Below are positions 42,726-52,467 of a stretch of 64,000 bases of DNA, in pieces. This DNA is from Dyadobacter sp. SG02 (GTDB lineage Bacteria; Bacteroidota; Bacteroidia; Cytophagales; Spirosomataceae): positions 496,001 through 560,000 of the forward strand of contig NZ_FNYL01000003.1 of the NCBI RefSeq assembly GCF_900109045.1, given 5' to 3'. The stretch's first letter is position 1. Each line of letters starts with the position of its first letter. Under the pieces are notes generated by a model. That model was given only the letters and a program-made list of their open reading frames with translations. It had not been told where the DNA came from and searched no databases. Position numbers and translations under genes: made by a program.

Positions 42726-42918
42726 AGTTGCAGACGATTATATCCAAAATGGCTCTCATTTCATTTTTCTTGAAACCATGGTTATAGGAAACTTCAATAT
42801 CCGGAACCAAGACAACTCTCGCATTACATTTGCCTTTTTCAACGTGAATATGAACCGGTTCGTGCTCATTCATCCAGAAGAAGAAGCGGAAACCATTAAT
42901 GTATAATACCGTTGGCAT
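42682..42918 (-). CDS. DUF4160 protein
   Basis: From the ATG at 42918 this is a 78-residue protein with the DUF4160 signature MPTVLYINGFRFFFWMNEHE, then PVHIHVEKGKCNARVVL and NHGFKKNEMRAILDIIV. A longer frame to 42993 lacks similarity and is left out. The conserved HEPxHIHV could be a catalytic or metal site. It is the first gene of a pair with DUF2442. Confidence 0.85.
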   Translation of the reverse strand: MPTVLYINGFRFFFWMNEHEPVHIHVEKGKCNARVVLVPDIEVSYNHGFKKNEMRAILDIIVCNYEKIIQAWHHAFNK

Positions 42919-43023
42919 ATCAAAATTAGCTAAAAAGTGGCAGAAATGAACAAAGGCGAAGACGGGGCGCTTACGCGGCCTGTTCTTCGCCAAGGTCGTA
43001 ATGAGGAATGTTGAGTCTGCTAC

Positions 43024-44166
43024 TTACTTCGCCGAAAACTTATACTTCGTAGTAGTCTTATAAGTCTCGCCCGGGTTCAATGTTGTGGTCGGGAACTGAG
43101 GTTGGTTCGGTGAATCGGGATAATGCTCGGTTTCGAGGCATAGGCCGAAACGTTTGGAATAGGTAGCGCCTTTGCCGGTCAGTTTGCCGTCGAGGAAGTT
43201 ACCGGTGTAGAACTGAACGCCCGGTTCCGTGGTGAATACTTCCATGACGCGGCCGCTTTCGGGATCTTTCACGGTTGCAAACTGTACCAGACCGTCGCCG
43301 CTGCGTTTCAACACCCAGCAATGGTCGTAGCCGCCGCCGGCTTTGATCTGCTCGTCATCGGTTTTATCAATTCCGGCACCTACTTTGGTGGCTTTGCGGA
43401 AATCGAATGGCGTTCCTTCCACGGCGCGGAGTTTGCCCGTCGGGATCAATGTCGTATCCACAGGGACGATGCTATCCGATTCAATGGTCACTTCGTGGTC
43501 GAGAATGTCGCGTTTCAGGCCGGTAAGGTTGAAGTACGAGTGGTTGGTCAGGTTCACGACGGTTGGCTTGTCGGTAGTCGCGGTGTAGTCGATCGTCAAT
43601 GCGTTTTCATTATCGAGCGTGTAAACCACTTTCACGGTCAGATTGCCCGGATAACCTTCTTCCATGTCCTTACTGGTGTATTCCAGTTGCAGCCCTACCA
43701 CCGAATCCTGCTTGATTTCGGTCGCTTTCCAAATTACTTTATCGAAACCTTTTGTACCGCCATGCAATGCATTCGGGCCATTATTGATCGCGAGCGAGTA
43801 CTCCTGTCCATTCAGTTTGAATTTTCCTTTCGCAATACGGTTGCCGTAACGACCTACCAGCGCACCAAAGAACGGGTGGCCGCTCAAATAGGGAGCCAAC
43901 GAGTCGAAGCCCAGCACTACATCCGCCCATTGGCCGTCTTTGTCCGGTGCGGTAAGTTTGGTGATGATCCCGCCGTAGTTGGTAATGTTGACGGTCATGC
44001 CGTTGGCGTTGGTCAGTGTGTAAAGGTCAGCCTGCTGGCCGTCGGGGAGCTGGCCGAAAGCCTCTTTGGAGATAGTACTGATCATTTTTTCTTCATTCTT
44101 GGTTTTTGAGCAGCTGAAAATGGCCAGGCCAACCAGCGCGGTGAGTAAAAAAGGGATTCTTCTCAT
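43024..44166 (-). CDS. galM: Aldose 1-epimerase (lipoprotein)
   Basis: The ATG at 44166 gives a lipoprotein signal (MRRIPFLLTALVGLAIFSC). The 380-residue protein is a GalM: NGMTVNITNYGGIITKLTAP, FFGALVGRYGNRIAKGKF, NNGPNALHGGTKGFDK with its catalytic histidine, and VNLTNHSYFNLTG. The catalytic glutamate lies near the end in FGLCLETEHYPDSPNQPQ. It interconverts anomers of galactose or glucose in the periplasm. It is 34 bases downstream of galactokinase on the same strand, so the two form a galactose-use unit. Confidence 0.95.
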   Translation of the reverse strand: MRRIPFLLTALVGLAIFSCSKTKNEEKMISTISKEAFGQLPDGQQADLYTLTNANGMTVNITNYGGIITKLTAPDKDGQWADVVLGFDSLAPYLSGHPFFGALVGRYGNRIAKGKFKLNGQEYSLAINNGPNALHGGTKGFDKVIWKATEIKQDSVVGLQLEYTSKDMEEGYPGNLTVKVVYTLDNENALTIDYTATTDKPTVVNLTNHSYFNLTGLKRDILDHEVTIESDSIVPVDTTLIPTGKLRAVEGTPFDFRKATKVGAGIDKTDDEQIKAGGGYDHCWVLKRSGDGLVQFATVKDPESGRVMEVFTTEPGVQFYTGNFLDGKLTGKGATYSKRFGLCLETEHYPDSPNQPQFPTTTLNPGETYKTTTKYKFSAK

Positions 44167-44200
44167 AGTCAAAGGTTAAGAGTTTGTGTAAATGGTCAGA

Positions 44201-45388
44201 TTATGCGAGCGCAACTTCCTCGGTACCGTCGGTGATTTTCACCCGGTAGCAAGGCAAGTCGATTTTGTATTTTTCAAGATAAGCCTGCTTCATTTTGGCT
44301 TCAAAAGCCTCCACAGCCTCCTTTTTAACCAGATTGATCGTGCAACCTCCGAAACCGCCGCCCATCATGCGCGCGCCGAGTACCGAATCGTCGTCTAATG
44401 TCTGGGCAACAAGGAAGTCAAGTTCCGGGCAGCTCACTTCATATTCATTTTGCAGTCCGAAATGGGTAGCATACATTTTTTTACCAAAATCTGGGAGGTT
44501 ACCCTGCACAAGCAGGTCGCAGGCATCCTGCACGCGCTGGATTTCTTCGGTCATAAACTTGGCCCTGCGGTACACCACATCGCCCATTTCTTCCTTATGC
44601 GCTTCCACCAATGCAGGTGTAGCGTCGCGGAGGCTCAGCACTTTCGGGTCGTATTGTTGCAAAATGGCGGTCGCTTTTTCACACTCCTGCCGGCGGGTGT
44701 TGTATTCCGAGCTCGCGAGCGAATGTTTCACGAGTGTATCACAAAGCACGATCAGGTAGTCGTTCATCGGGAACGGAAAGTACTCGTATTCCAGCGAGCG
44801 GCAATCGAGACGGATCACCGATTCTTCCTTGCCAAATGCCGAAGCGAACTGGTCCATAATGCCGCATTGAACGCCTACATACTCATTTTCGGCCTTCTGT
44901 GACATTTTTACAATGCTGAAACGGTCGAGGTTCAGCCCGTAAATTTCGTTCAGTGCAAACAACAGACAGCATTCCAGTGCCGCCGACGACGAAAGTCCGG
45001 CGCCTACCGGTACATTACCGCCAAATGCCGCCTGAAAACCACCGATTTTCAATCCCTTCTTCTGGATTTGCTCTACAATACCAAGCTGGTAATGCGGCCA
45101 CGACTTTTCCGGTTTGGAAAGATCGTCCAGTGAAAACGAATAGGTCTGATCGAGGTCCGCGGCGTAGAGGATCACCTGGTCATCTTCCCGCGGAGCGATG
45201 ACGAAATACACGGCCTTATCCACGGCGGCGGGCAGTACGAAGCCATTGTTGTAGTCGGTATGCTCGCCGATGAGGTTAATGCGGCCCGGTGAGCGGAACA
45301 CGCGCACGGTTTCGCGGGTGGCAGTCCCAAATTTCAAAAAATACTTATCCTGGATACCCTCTGCGATATCGGTTTCTGTGAGTAACAT
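44201..45388 (-). CDS. galK: Galactokinase
   Basis: The 395-residue GHMP kinase has the galactokinase signature PGRINLIGEHTDYN (residues 34-47), the ATP loop PVGAGLSSSAALECCLLFAL near residue 125, and the third motif GARMMGGGFGGCTINLV. It phosphorylates galactose at C1 in the cytosol. GalT and GalE are not in the window. It starts 16 bases after a 2-hydroxyacid dehydrogenase gene, and galM follows. Confidence 0.95.
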   Translation of the reverse strand: MLLTETDIAEGIQDKYFLKFGTATRETVRVFRSPGRINLIGEHTDYNNGFVLPAAVDKAVYFVIAPREDDQVILYAADLDQTYSFSLDDLSKPEKSWPHYQLGIVEQIQKKGLKIGGFQAAFGGNVPVGAGLSSSAALECCLLFALNEIYGLNLDRFSIVKMSQKAENEYVGVQCGIMDQFASAFGKEESVIRLDCRSLEYEYFPFPMNDYLIVLCDTLVKHSLASSEYNTRRQECEKATAILQQYDPKVLSLRDATPALVEAHKEEMGDVVYRRAKFMTEEIQRVQDACDLLVQGNLPDFGKKMYATHFGLQNEYEVSCPELDFLVAQTLDDDSVLGARMMGGGFGGCTINLVKKEAVEAFEAKMKQAYLEKYKIDLPCYRVKITDGTEEVALA

Positions 45389-45404
45389 TTCAGTTTCGGT
45401 CGGT

Positions 45405-46346
45405 TTAATAGCCTTTTACAAGGTTCACTTCATTGGCGATGGCCGCGCCGTTTTCTATTGCCAAAATATTGTTCAGAAATAAATCTACTTTGCCCATGTG
45501 CTCATTTTTGTGCCCGCCACCGGTGTGTTGGGTGAGAACCACATTGTCCATTTGCCAAAGCGGGCTGTCGGCGGGCAGTGGTTCAAGCTCGGTCACGTCG
45601 AGGACGGCACCGTCCAGTTTCCCGGATTTCAACGCGTCGATCAATGCATTTTCATCGGTAGTGCTGCCCCGTCCCACGCTGGCGTAAACGCTCCCGTCTT
45701 TCATGGCCGAGATAAATTCCGCATTCACAAAATGCTGGGCAGTCCCCGGTAGCGTATTGATCACCAGATCGGCGTACGGCAGTTCATTGAAAAGATCTTC
45801 TTTACTGCGGAGATCGGCCTCCTGGGAGGTACGCGCCATTAAATGCGTAGTACAGCCCAGTCCTTTCAAGATCGCATTCACCGATTGTCCGATCGTTCCG
45901 GCGCCCAGTACGATTACATTCTGTTTGTACAAAATCTTCAATTCGGCGCGCAGCGGCGTTCCGATCCACTCGTTTTTCTGCTTCAAAAGCGTCAAGCGAT
46001 CGATCCCGCGATATAATGCGAGTACGCCACCCACGATCGACTCGGCGCACGGGCGCGCAAACCAGTCGCCCATATTGGCCGTTTTGATGTGCTCGGGAAT
46101 CGCCACGGAGGCGTATTGATCAAACCCGGCGGAGTCAAGTTGCCAGAATTTCAGATTGGCGGGGATGTTTTCAAACCAGGCTACCGGCGGGTTGCCGAGG
46201 ATGTAGTCGGCGCTGGCAAACCAGGATTTAAGCTCTTCATTACTGGCCGCCTCGGTGCGGAAGTGGATCTGGTGCTGCGGGGTAAGCGCTTCGCTCAGTT
46301 TGGCATTGAGCGAGCCGTCGAGTAAGGCGTGGCAGTATATGATCAT
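45405..46346 (-). CDS. D-isomer specific 2-hydroxyacid dehydrogenase
   Basis: The 313-residue protein has the split catalytic domain (YILGNPPVAWFENIP) and an NAD Rossmann domain at residues 100-285 (VIVLGAGTIGQSVNAILKGL). The conserved arginine is in YASVGRGSTTDENALIDAL, the glutamate in DVTELEPLPADSPLW and the histidine in VVLTQHTGGGHKNEH. It reduces a 2-keto acid, such as glyoxylate, hydroxypyruvate or 2-ketogluconate. The identity of the keto acid is unclear. It is first in an operon with galK and galM. Confidence 0.88.
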   Translation of the reverse strand: MIIYCHALLDGSLNAKLSEALTPQHQIHFRTEAASNEELKSWFASADYILGNPPVAWFENIPANLKFWQLDSAGFDQYASVAIPEHIKTANMGDWFARPCAESIVGGVLALYRGIDRLTLLKQKNEWIGTPLRAELKILYKQNVIVLGAGTIGQSVNAILKGLGCTTHLMARTSQEADLRSKEDLFNELPYADLVINTLPGTAQHFVNAEFISAMKDGSVYASVGRGSTTDENALIDALKSGKLDGAVLDVTELEPLPADSPLWQMDNVVLTQHTGGGHKNEHMGKVDLFLNNILAIENGAAIANEVNLVKGY

Positions 46347-46446
46347 CTATTGTTTTTGTTTAAAGAAGCAAGGTAAAATGATTTACCTGTAATATCTGCT
46401 TATCAGATGGTGAAATGGGGCCTTATCCTCGACAGTCGGGACGGTT

Positions 46447-46962
46447 TCAAATCTTTTTCAGGATTTTCCGGGCCCTCGACTGAAATGCGGCCTGCTCATA
46501 TTCAACCGATTCTTCCAAAAATACCCGCAGCTCTTTCTGGATTTCCGGGTAAATTTTAGAAAGGTTAAATAGAATAGTCAGGCAAAATGTGCGGATAGCA
46601 ATGGCTAGCTGGCGGTTGGCGATAATGCTAAATGCTGCGTCCATCAACTCACCGTGGAACTCGTCGGGAATGCTGATTTCCTGCAAAATGCGTGCGCTGT
46701 TACGGATCACTGCATCATGAATATCTGTCCGTTTCAATTGGCTCACCAGCACGCCTATGTACGGGCGGATCAGCTCCGGGTGCTCGCGCGTGGCTATGCT
46801 CACGCTGTATGCGGAGCGTTGCGCGAGACGGACTTCATCGGATTCGAAGCAATGCATCAGCTGCCTGAATGCGTCCTCCGAGGTGCAGGCGTACATCGCC
46901 ACTTCCGTAGCTTTCCGCTTCGACTGGTAGGGATCGGCGAGCAATTCTTCCTTGATATTCAT
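46447..46962 (-). CDS. HEAT-repeat-like helical protein
   Basis: The ATG at 46962 (MNIKEELLADPYQSKRKATE) gives 171 residues. The sequence is all helical with repeating amphipathic pairs (SEDAFRQLMHCFESDEVRLA, PELIRPYIGVLVSQLKRTDI, RNSARILQEISIPDEF, FCLTILFNLSKIYPEIQKEL). These fit HEAT/ARM-like solenoids. No function can be named; a scaffold role is usual. It is separated from fumC by about 75 bases on the same strand. Confidence 0.6.
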   Translation of the reverse strand: MNIKEELLADPYQSKRKATEVAMYACTSEDAFRQLMHCFESDEVRLAQRSAYSVSIATREHPELIRPYIGVLVSQLKRTDIHDAVIRNSARILQEISIPDEFHGELMDAAFSIIANRQLAIAIRTFCLTILFNLSKIYPEIQKELRVFLEESVEYEQAAFQSRARKILKKI

Positions 46963-47037
46963 GATATTGAGCGGTCTAAATGCAAATGCCCCACGTTTCG
47001 GCAGGGCATTCGCAGACATTAATGTAAGTCAGATCAA

Positions 47038-48438
47038 TTATTTAATCTCACCCACCATGTCTTCCGGTTTAACCCATGCGTCAAACTCTTCCGGCGTCAG
47101 GTAACCCAGCGCAACTGCAGTCTCTTTCAGTGTAGAGCCGTTTTTATGAGCAGTCTGCGCGATTTCGGCAGCTTTATAGTAACCGATTTTGGTATTCAAT
47201 GCGGTCACCAGCATCAACGAGTTGTTCACGTGCTTCTTGATATTCTCATGCAAAGGCTCGATACCCACCGCGCAGTTATCGTTGAACGACACGCACACAT
47301 CGCCGATCAAACGGGCCGAATGCAGGAAGTTGTAAGCCATCAACGGTTTGAAAACGTTCAGCTCGAAATGGCCGTTGGAACCGCCGATGCCGATCGCTAC
47401 GTCGTTACCCATTACCTGTGCCGCTACCATGGTCATGGCTTCGCATTGGGTAGGGTTCACCTTACCTGGCATGATAGAGCTTCCCGGCTCATTGTCAGGG
47501 ATATGGATTTCGCCGATACCCGAGCGCGGGCCCGACGACAGCATGCGGATGTCATTACCGATCTTCATCAGGCTTACCGCAACGGTTTTCAATGCGCCGT
47601 GCGCCTCCACGATCGCGTCGTGTGCGGCTAATGCTTCGAATTTGTTTTCGGCCGTAATAAATGGCAGGCCGGTCAATGCGGCTATGTGGCGCGCTACATT
47701 TTCGGAATATCCCGCCGGCGTGTTAATACCTGTTCCCACGGCGGTACCGCCCAATGCGAGTTCCGAAAGGTGTGCCAATGTGTTGTGAATGGCTCTCAAA
47801 CCATGATCCAGCTGCGAAACGTAACCTGAAAACTCCTGGCCTAAGGTCAGCGGCGTAGCGTCCATGAAGTGCGTACGGCCGATTTTAACGACATTTTTAA
47901 ATGCTTCGGATTTTGCTTTCAGCGTGTCGCGCAGTTTTGCAATACCCGGAATGGTCACGTCCACCAGGATTTTGTAGGCCGCAATGTGCATCGCGGTAGG
48001 GTAGGTGTCGTTCGATGACTGCGATTTGTTCACATCGTCGTTCGGGTGCAAAACCTTGGTTTTATCCGCCAGCTCGCCACCTTGCAGCACGTGCCCGCGG
48101 TAGGCGATCACCTCGTTGCAGTTCATGTTCGACTGTGTTCCCGAACCGGTTTGCCACACTACTAATGGAAACTGGTCGTCGAGCTGATCAGTGAGGATCT
48201 CGTCGCAAACTTTACCGATGAGGTCACTTTTTTCCTGTGGAAGAATGCCGGCTTCGAAGTTGGTGATGGCAGCCGCTTTTTTAAGGTATGCGAAGGCCTT
48301 GATGATTTCCTTCGGCATTTTATTGATATCCTGTGCGATAGGAAAGTTCTGGATCGAGCGTTGCGTTTGGGCGCCCCAGTATACATGCGCAGGCACCTGC
48401 ACCTCGCCCATCGTGTCTTTTTCTATACGGTATTCCAT
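47038..48438 (-). CDS. fumC: Fumarate hydratase, class II
   Basis: From the ATG at 48438 the protein has 466 residues. It has the FumC landmarks [50 protein letters not shown] and the signature [15 protein letters not shown] with the catalytic serine loop. It carries out the reversible hydration of fumarate to malate in the citric acid cycle, and needs no iron-sulfur cluster. The upstream part of the frame (to 48669) is unrelated to fumarases and overlaps nagB on the other strand. Confidence 0.96.
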   Translation of the reverse strand: MEYRIEKDTMGEVQVPAHVYWGAQTQRSIQNFPIAQDINKMPKEIIKAFAYLKKAAAITNFEAGILPQEKSDLIGKVCDEILTDQLDDQFPLVVWQTGSGTQSNMNCNEVIAYRGHVLQGGELADKTKVLHPNDDVNKSQSSNDTYPTAMHIAAYKILVDVTIPGIAKLRDTLKAKSEAFKNVVKIGRTHFMDATPLTLGQEFSGYVSQLDHGLRAIHNTLAHLSELALGGTAVGTGINTPAGYSENVARHIAALTGLPFITAENKFEALAAHDAIVEAHGALKTVAVSLMKIGNDIRMLSSGPRSGIGEIHIPDNEPGSSIMPGKVNPTQCEAMTMVAAQVMGNDVAIGIGGSNGHFELNVFKPLMAYNFLHSARLIGDVCVSFNDNCAVGIEPLHENIKKHVNNSLMLVTALNTKIGYYKAAEIAQTAHKNGSTLKETAVALGYLTPEEFDAWVKPEDMVGEIK

Positions 48439-48585
48439 TTTTGAAGCAGAATGATAATGTAATTGAACAATGTGCGGTAAAGTTAGGATCGGGTTTGCAG
48501 TTTCTGGAGTTTTTTGTGGATAAATGTTCATGTCTGAAAAAAGAATGTTTAGATTGACCGACCTGTATCCTAAACACCGCTTTTC

Positions 48586-49317
48586 ATGACACCTAAAATC
48601 AGTATTTATCCCGACTACGCGCTCATGAGTTCCGCCGCCGCCGAGCGCGTGATCGACCTGATGAACCACAAACCCGGGTCGGTGATCTGCTTCCCGTCGG
48701 GTAGCAGCCCGAAAGGCATGTTCGACGCATTGGTAACCGCCAACCAGAACGGCCGCGTCGATTTCTCCAAATGCGTTTTCATCGGCCTCGACGAATGGAT
48801 AGGCCTCGGCGCCGGCGACGACGGCAGCTGCCGCGACCTTCTCGACCGCGATTTCCTCAAACCGATTGGCCTCCGCCCGGATCAGATCGTCTTTTTCGAC
48901 GGCAAAGCATTCGATCCTCAGGCCGAATGCGACCGCGTCAACAAAATCGTGGAAAGCCTCGGCGGGCTGGATCTCATCATATTAGGTGTGGGCATGAACG
49001 GTCACCTCGCCCTCAATGAGCCGGGCACATCCTGGGATACTTACGCCCACATTTCCGAGCTCGATACGATTACAGTAGAAGTAGGTCAAAAGTATTTCAA
49101 ACAACCTACCACACTTACACGCGGCATTACCGTCGGTATCCGGCACATTCTCGAAGCCCGCTCCGCTATTTTGCTCGCATCAGGTGCATCCAAAGCCCCC
49201 GTAATCCAGCGAGCGCTTGCATTTCCTGTTTCGAAGGATTTCCCGGCGACGGTTTTGCAGAATCATTTGAATGCGGAGTTTATACTGGATGCGGATGCTG
49301 GTGAGTTGATTTCGTAG
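48586..49317 (+). CDS. nagB: Glucosamine-6-phosphate deaminase/6-phosphogluconolactonase family, NagB type
   Basis: The 243-residue protein has [16 protein letters not shown], then [20 protein letters not shown] and the signature [20 protein letters not shown]. The NGH motif and the Asp-Glu pair match NagB rather than 6-phosphogluconolactonase. NagB turns glucosamine-6-phosphate into fructose-6-phosphate and ammonia. The start is 147 bases from fumC, which is transcribed the other way. No nagA is adjacent. Confidence 0.85.
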   Translation: MTPKISIYPDYALMSSAAAERVIDLMNHKPGSVICFPSGSSPKGMFDALVTANQNGRVDFSKCVFIGLDEWIGLGAGDDGSCRDLLDRDFLKPIGLRPDQIVFFDGKAFDPQAECDRVNKIVESLGGLDLIILGVGMNGHLALNEPGTSWDTYAHISELDTITVEVGQKYFKQPTTLTRGITVGIRHILEARSAILLASGASKAPVIQRALAFPVSKDFPATVLQNHLNAEFILDADAGELIS

Positions 49318-49931
49318 ATCAAAAAATGCGTTTTACAAATTCACTTTTTAGGCTATTATTTCAAGCAGAAAACAGATATTTTATCCTACTGAGCCACTAA
49401 TTCCTTCCTGCTTCACTGAATTCGCGGCTTCATTTCCCACCGAATGCCCTTCCCGCCTAAATTTGACGCAGTTCTTTGTGAACGCCCGTCAATCGGGTTG
49501 GTGGTTTTTGCGTTTGGTGCCCTCAGCCAAAATCGAGCAAAACAAAAAGGAACCGTGTGCAATTCACGGGCAGTCGTGCTACTGTAAGTATCCGCTCTGA
49601 GCATTCAGGGCCAATTTTTACCCTCGCGTCCCATTGCAGCGCCCCGGCGCGGCGAGAAGGGCGGTAAAAATGATACGAGCCAGGAGACTTGCCATCATCC
49701 TCAATGGCTTTTCCCTCACGGGTGGGGAGCAGTCAAGTATTGATTTACCACATTTTATTGCAGTGCCACAGCTTCCCGGCAGGTTCGGGGAAACTGTATG
49801 GGTTCGTTTCGCAGGGTAGCCGCGTGTTGCTGCGATGGGATGAAGTACCGGCCAGCGTCCGAAAGAGACGTTCGCAGGGATGGGAGGGTGTTTTCACAGG
49901 GTTTTTATTAACTCTTTAAACACAAAAAATT
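49318..49931 (+). promoter_or_regulatory. Long metE leader region
   Basis: There is no gene in these 614 bases. The first 170 bases are AT-rich and probably hold the promoter, although no exact TTG-N19-TAnnTTTG match is seen. The riboswitch follows, then about 220 bases of leader before the metE ATG. Confidence 0.7.
49493..49707 (+). ncRNA. Cobalamin (B12) riboswitch in the metE leader
   Basis: The core holds the conserved blocks in order. These are TTTGGTGCCC, then AAAAAGGAACCGTGTGCAAT, CACGGGCAGTCGTGCTACTG, and the B12 box GAGCCAGGAGACTTGCCATC at about 49677-49696. A long helix arm (TTTTTACC/GGTAAAAA) links the two halves. Boundaries are approximate. Adenosyl- or methylcobalamin binding should switch off the downstream cobalamin-independent methionine synthase. 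The remaining leader to 49931 holds the expression platform, including a hairpin at 49768-49797 (ACAGCTTCCC with GGGGAAACTGT). Confidence 0.9.
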
Positions 49932-52253
49932 ATGTTGTCACACAACCTCGGCTACCCGCGTGTGGGAAGCCTTCGTGAGCTCAAAAAGGCCAACGAGCAA
50001 TTCTGGGCGGGTACGATCGACCGCGATGCATTGCAGAAGATTGCCCGCAAAATCCGCCACCAGAACTGGGAAACCCAGCAGAATGCAGGCATTACCCTAG
50101 TTCCCTCCAATGATTTTTCGCTTTACGATCATGTGCTCGACACGTCGCTGATGACAGGCGCCATTCCGGAGCGTTACCACCAGTTGCTCGATGGCAAATC
50201 GAACAAGGAGCTCGATCTCTATTTCGCAATGGCCCGCGGTTACCAGAAGAACGGGCTGGATATCAACGCGATGGAAATGACCAAATGGTTTGATACGAAC
50301 TACCATTACCTCGTTCCTGAGTTTGTGAAAGACCAGAAGTTCAAGCGGTATTCGGAGAAGGTGTTGCTGGAATTTGAAGATGCATTGCAAAAAGGTATTG
50401 TCACTAAACCGGTATTGCTGGGGCCGGTTACCTATTTGCTTTTGGGTAAAGAAAAGGAAGAAGGGTTTGACAGGATCGACTTGATAGATAGTCTTCTGCC
50501 TGTTTATATATCCATATTAAAAGAACTTTCCGCAAGAGGTGCCGAATGGGTACAGCTTGACGAGCCTGGGTTGGTGCTGGATTTAAATGAAAAAGAGAAA
50601 CTGGCGTTTTTGAGTGCATATAGCCAGATCAGGGAAGCGTTGCCGAAGCTGCGCATTCTGGTAACCACCTATTTCGGGCCGTTGGAAGATAACCTTGCCA
50701 TTGCCACCGCTTTGCCGGTTGACGCATTGCATATCGACCTGACGCGCGGCGCGGAGACATTTCCGCAAATCCTGGCCGATGAAGCGTTTGTTGCTTCTGC
50801 TAAAAAACTTTCGCTGGGCGTTGTCGACGGCAGGAATATCTGGAAAAATGACTACCGCAAGTCGCTGGAATGGATCGTGGCGGCGGTAAATGTGCTGGGC
50901 GAAGAGCGGGTTTGGGTCGCACCGTCGTCGTCGCTGCTGCATAGCCCTTATGATCTTGACCTCGAAAAGAATGAAGCGGTACTGACGCAGGAAATCAAAA
51001 ACTGGCTGGCATTTGCCAGGCAGAAACTGGGGGAAGTGGCCACTTTGGCGAGGCTGGCTACGCTGTATTATGCTGAGGATGCGGATTACCTGGTCAACCA
51101 GGAAGCAATCGATAGCCGCCGCACCTCCGCATTGATCCATAAACCGGCTGTTAAGGCAAGGGTCGGCCAAGTGGATGATCGAGATTTCGAAAGACAGAAT
51201 GCATTTTCGGTCCGGCAGGCCATTCAACTGGAAAAACTGAAATTGCCAATGTTCCCCTCGACAACTATCGGTTCATTCCCGCAGACGGACGAGGTAAGGC
51301 AGCTCCGTGCGCAGTTCAAAAAGGGCAGTTTAACATGGGAAGAATATGAAACCCGCATTCGGGCAGAGATCGTAGATTCGTTGCGTTGGCAGGAAGAACT
51401 GGGTATCGATGTACTGGTGCATGGGGAGTTTGAGCGGAATGATATGGTGGAGTATTTCGGCGAGCAGCTCTCGGGGTTTGTTTTTACCCAAAACGGCTGG
51501 GTGCAGAGCTATGGTAGCCGGTGTGTAAAGCCGCCGATCATTTATGGAGATGTGGAACGAGAGGAACCGATGACGGTGAAATGGTCGGCATTTGCGCAGG
51601 CTAATTCTGAAAAACTGGTGAAAGGAATGCTGACGGGCCCCGTGACGATCCTGCAATGGTCGTTCGTGCGCGATGATCAGCCGAGGAAGGACACTACATT
51701 CCAGATTGCGCTGGCGATCCGCGATGAAGTGGTGGATTTGGAAAAAGCGGGTATTAAAGTGATTCAGATCGATGAGCCCGCTATCCGGGAAGGGCTGCCG
51801 TTGCGGAAGCACGCATGGAAATCCTATTTGAAATGGGCCGTCGACGCATTTCGCCTGAGCGCCGCAGGCGTGGCCGATCAGACGCAGATCCACACGCATA
51901 TGTGCTACTCGGAGTTCAATGACATTATCGATTCCATCGCAACGATGGATGCCGACGTGATCACGATCGAAACGTCACGGTCGCAGATGGAGTTGCTCGA
52001 TGCATTTGCGCAGTTCAATTATCCGAACGAAATCGGCCCGGGCGTGTACGATATCCACTCGCCGCGGGTACCGACCGTGGACGAGATGATCCTCCTGCTC
52101 GAAAAGGCGTTAAAGGTAATCCCGGCGCGAAACTTGTGGGTTAACCCCGACTGCGGCTTGAAGACCCGAAAGTGGCCGGAAACCGAAGCCGCTTTGCGTA
52201 ACATGATTTCTGCGGCTAACTTGCTGCGCGAATCGGTCGCGGTCGCAGGGTAG
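49932..52253 (+). CDS. metE: Cobalamin-independent methionine synthase
   Basis: The protein has 773 residues, the usual MetE length with two (beta/alpha)8 barrels. N-terminal NLGYPRVGSLRELKKANEQF, middle FPSTTIGSFPQTDEVRQLRA, and the zinc site in HTHMCYSEFNDI (His, Cys, with Glu downstream) and NPDCGLKTRKW (Cys) are complete. It moves a methyl group from methyl-tetrahydrofolate-polyglutamate to homocysteine. A B12 riboswitch controls it, and metH is 9.3 kb downstream, so the cell swaps enzymes with B12 supply. The cell must import or make B12 elsewhere. Confidence 0.97.
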   Translation: MLSHNLGYPRVGSLRELKKANEQFWAGTIDRDALQKIARKIRHQNWETQQNAGITLVPSNDFSLYDHVLDTSLMTGAIPERYHQLLDGKSNKELDLYFAMARGYQKNGLDINAMEMTKWFDTNYHYLVPEFVKDQKFKRYSEKVLLEFEDALQKGIVTKPVLLGPVTYLLLGKEKEEGFDRIDLIDSLLPVYISILKELSARGAEWVQLDEPGLVLDLNEKEKLAFLSAYSQIREALPKLRILVTTYFGPLEDNLAIATALPVDALHIDLTRGAETFPQILADEAFVASAKKLSLGVVDGRNIWKNDYRKSLEWIVAAVNVLGEERVWVAPSSSLLHSPYDLDLEKNEAVLTQEIKNWLAFARQKLGEVATLARLATLYYAEDADYLVNQEAIDSRRTSALIHKPAVKARVGQVDDRDFERQNAFSVRQAIQLEKLKLPMFPSTTIGSFPQTDEVRQLRAQFKKGSLTWEEYETRIRAEIVDSLRWQEELGIDVLVHGEFERNDMVEYFGEQLSGFVFTQNGWVQSYGSRCVKPPIIYGDVEREEPMTVKWSAFAQANSEKLVKGMLTGPVTILQWSFVRDDQPRKDTTFQIALAIRDEVVDLEKAGIKVIQIDEPAIREGLPLRKHAWKSYLKWAVDAFRLSAAGVADQTQIHTHMCYSEFNDIIDSIATMDADVITIETSRSQMELLDAFAQFNYPNEIGPGVYDIHSPRVPTVDEMILLLEKALKVIPARNLWVNPDCGLKTRKWPETEAALRNMISAANLLRESVAVAG

Positions 52254-52270
52254 CGACCGCGGCCATTTAG

Positions 52271-52300
52271 GGTCAGGTGTGGTCAGGAATGGTCATTTGT
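52271..52300 (-). repeat. Three 10-bp repeats, inverted relative to the array downstream
   Basis: GGTCAGGTGT, GGTCAGGAAT and GGTCATTTGT follow each other exactly at 10-bp spacing. Their reverse complements begin with the same TGACC core as the plus-strand array 70 bases downstream. Confidence 0.8.
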
Positions 52301-52370
52301 TGTAAAGTGTTTTCAGGGATAGCCAGGTATTGTTATGTATAATAGGAATGTCAGTGCTGACCCGGACCTT

Positions 52371-52440
52371 TTGACCATACCTGACCATACCTGACTACAC
52401 CTGACTACACTTGACTACACTTGACAATGCCTGACCCGAC
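52371..52440 (+). repeat. Seven tandem 10-bp repeats
   Basis: The units are TTGACCATAC, CTGACCATAC, CTGACTACAC, CTGACTACAC, TTGACTACAC, TTGACAATGC and CTGACCCGAC. The consensus is YTGACYAYAC. The 10-bp period matches one helical turn. The array ends 27 bases before the thioesterase start. It could form a large hairpin with the inverted array upstream. Confidence 0.85.
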
Positions 52441-52467
52441 TGTTACGATACCATAAACCGTTATATT

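Noticed and set aside
52271..52440. CRISPR array
   Set aside because: Units are 10 bp and joined without spacers; no cas gene nearby.
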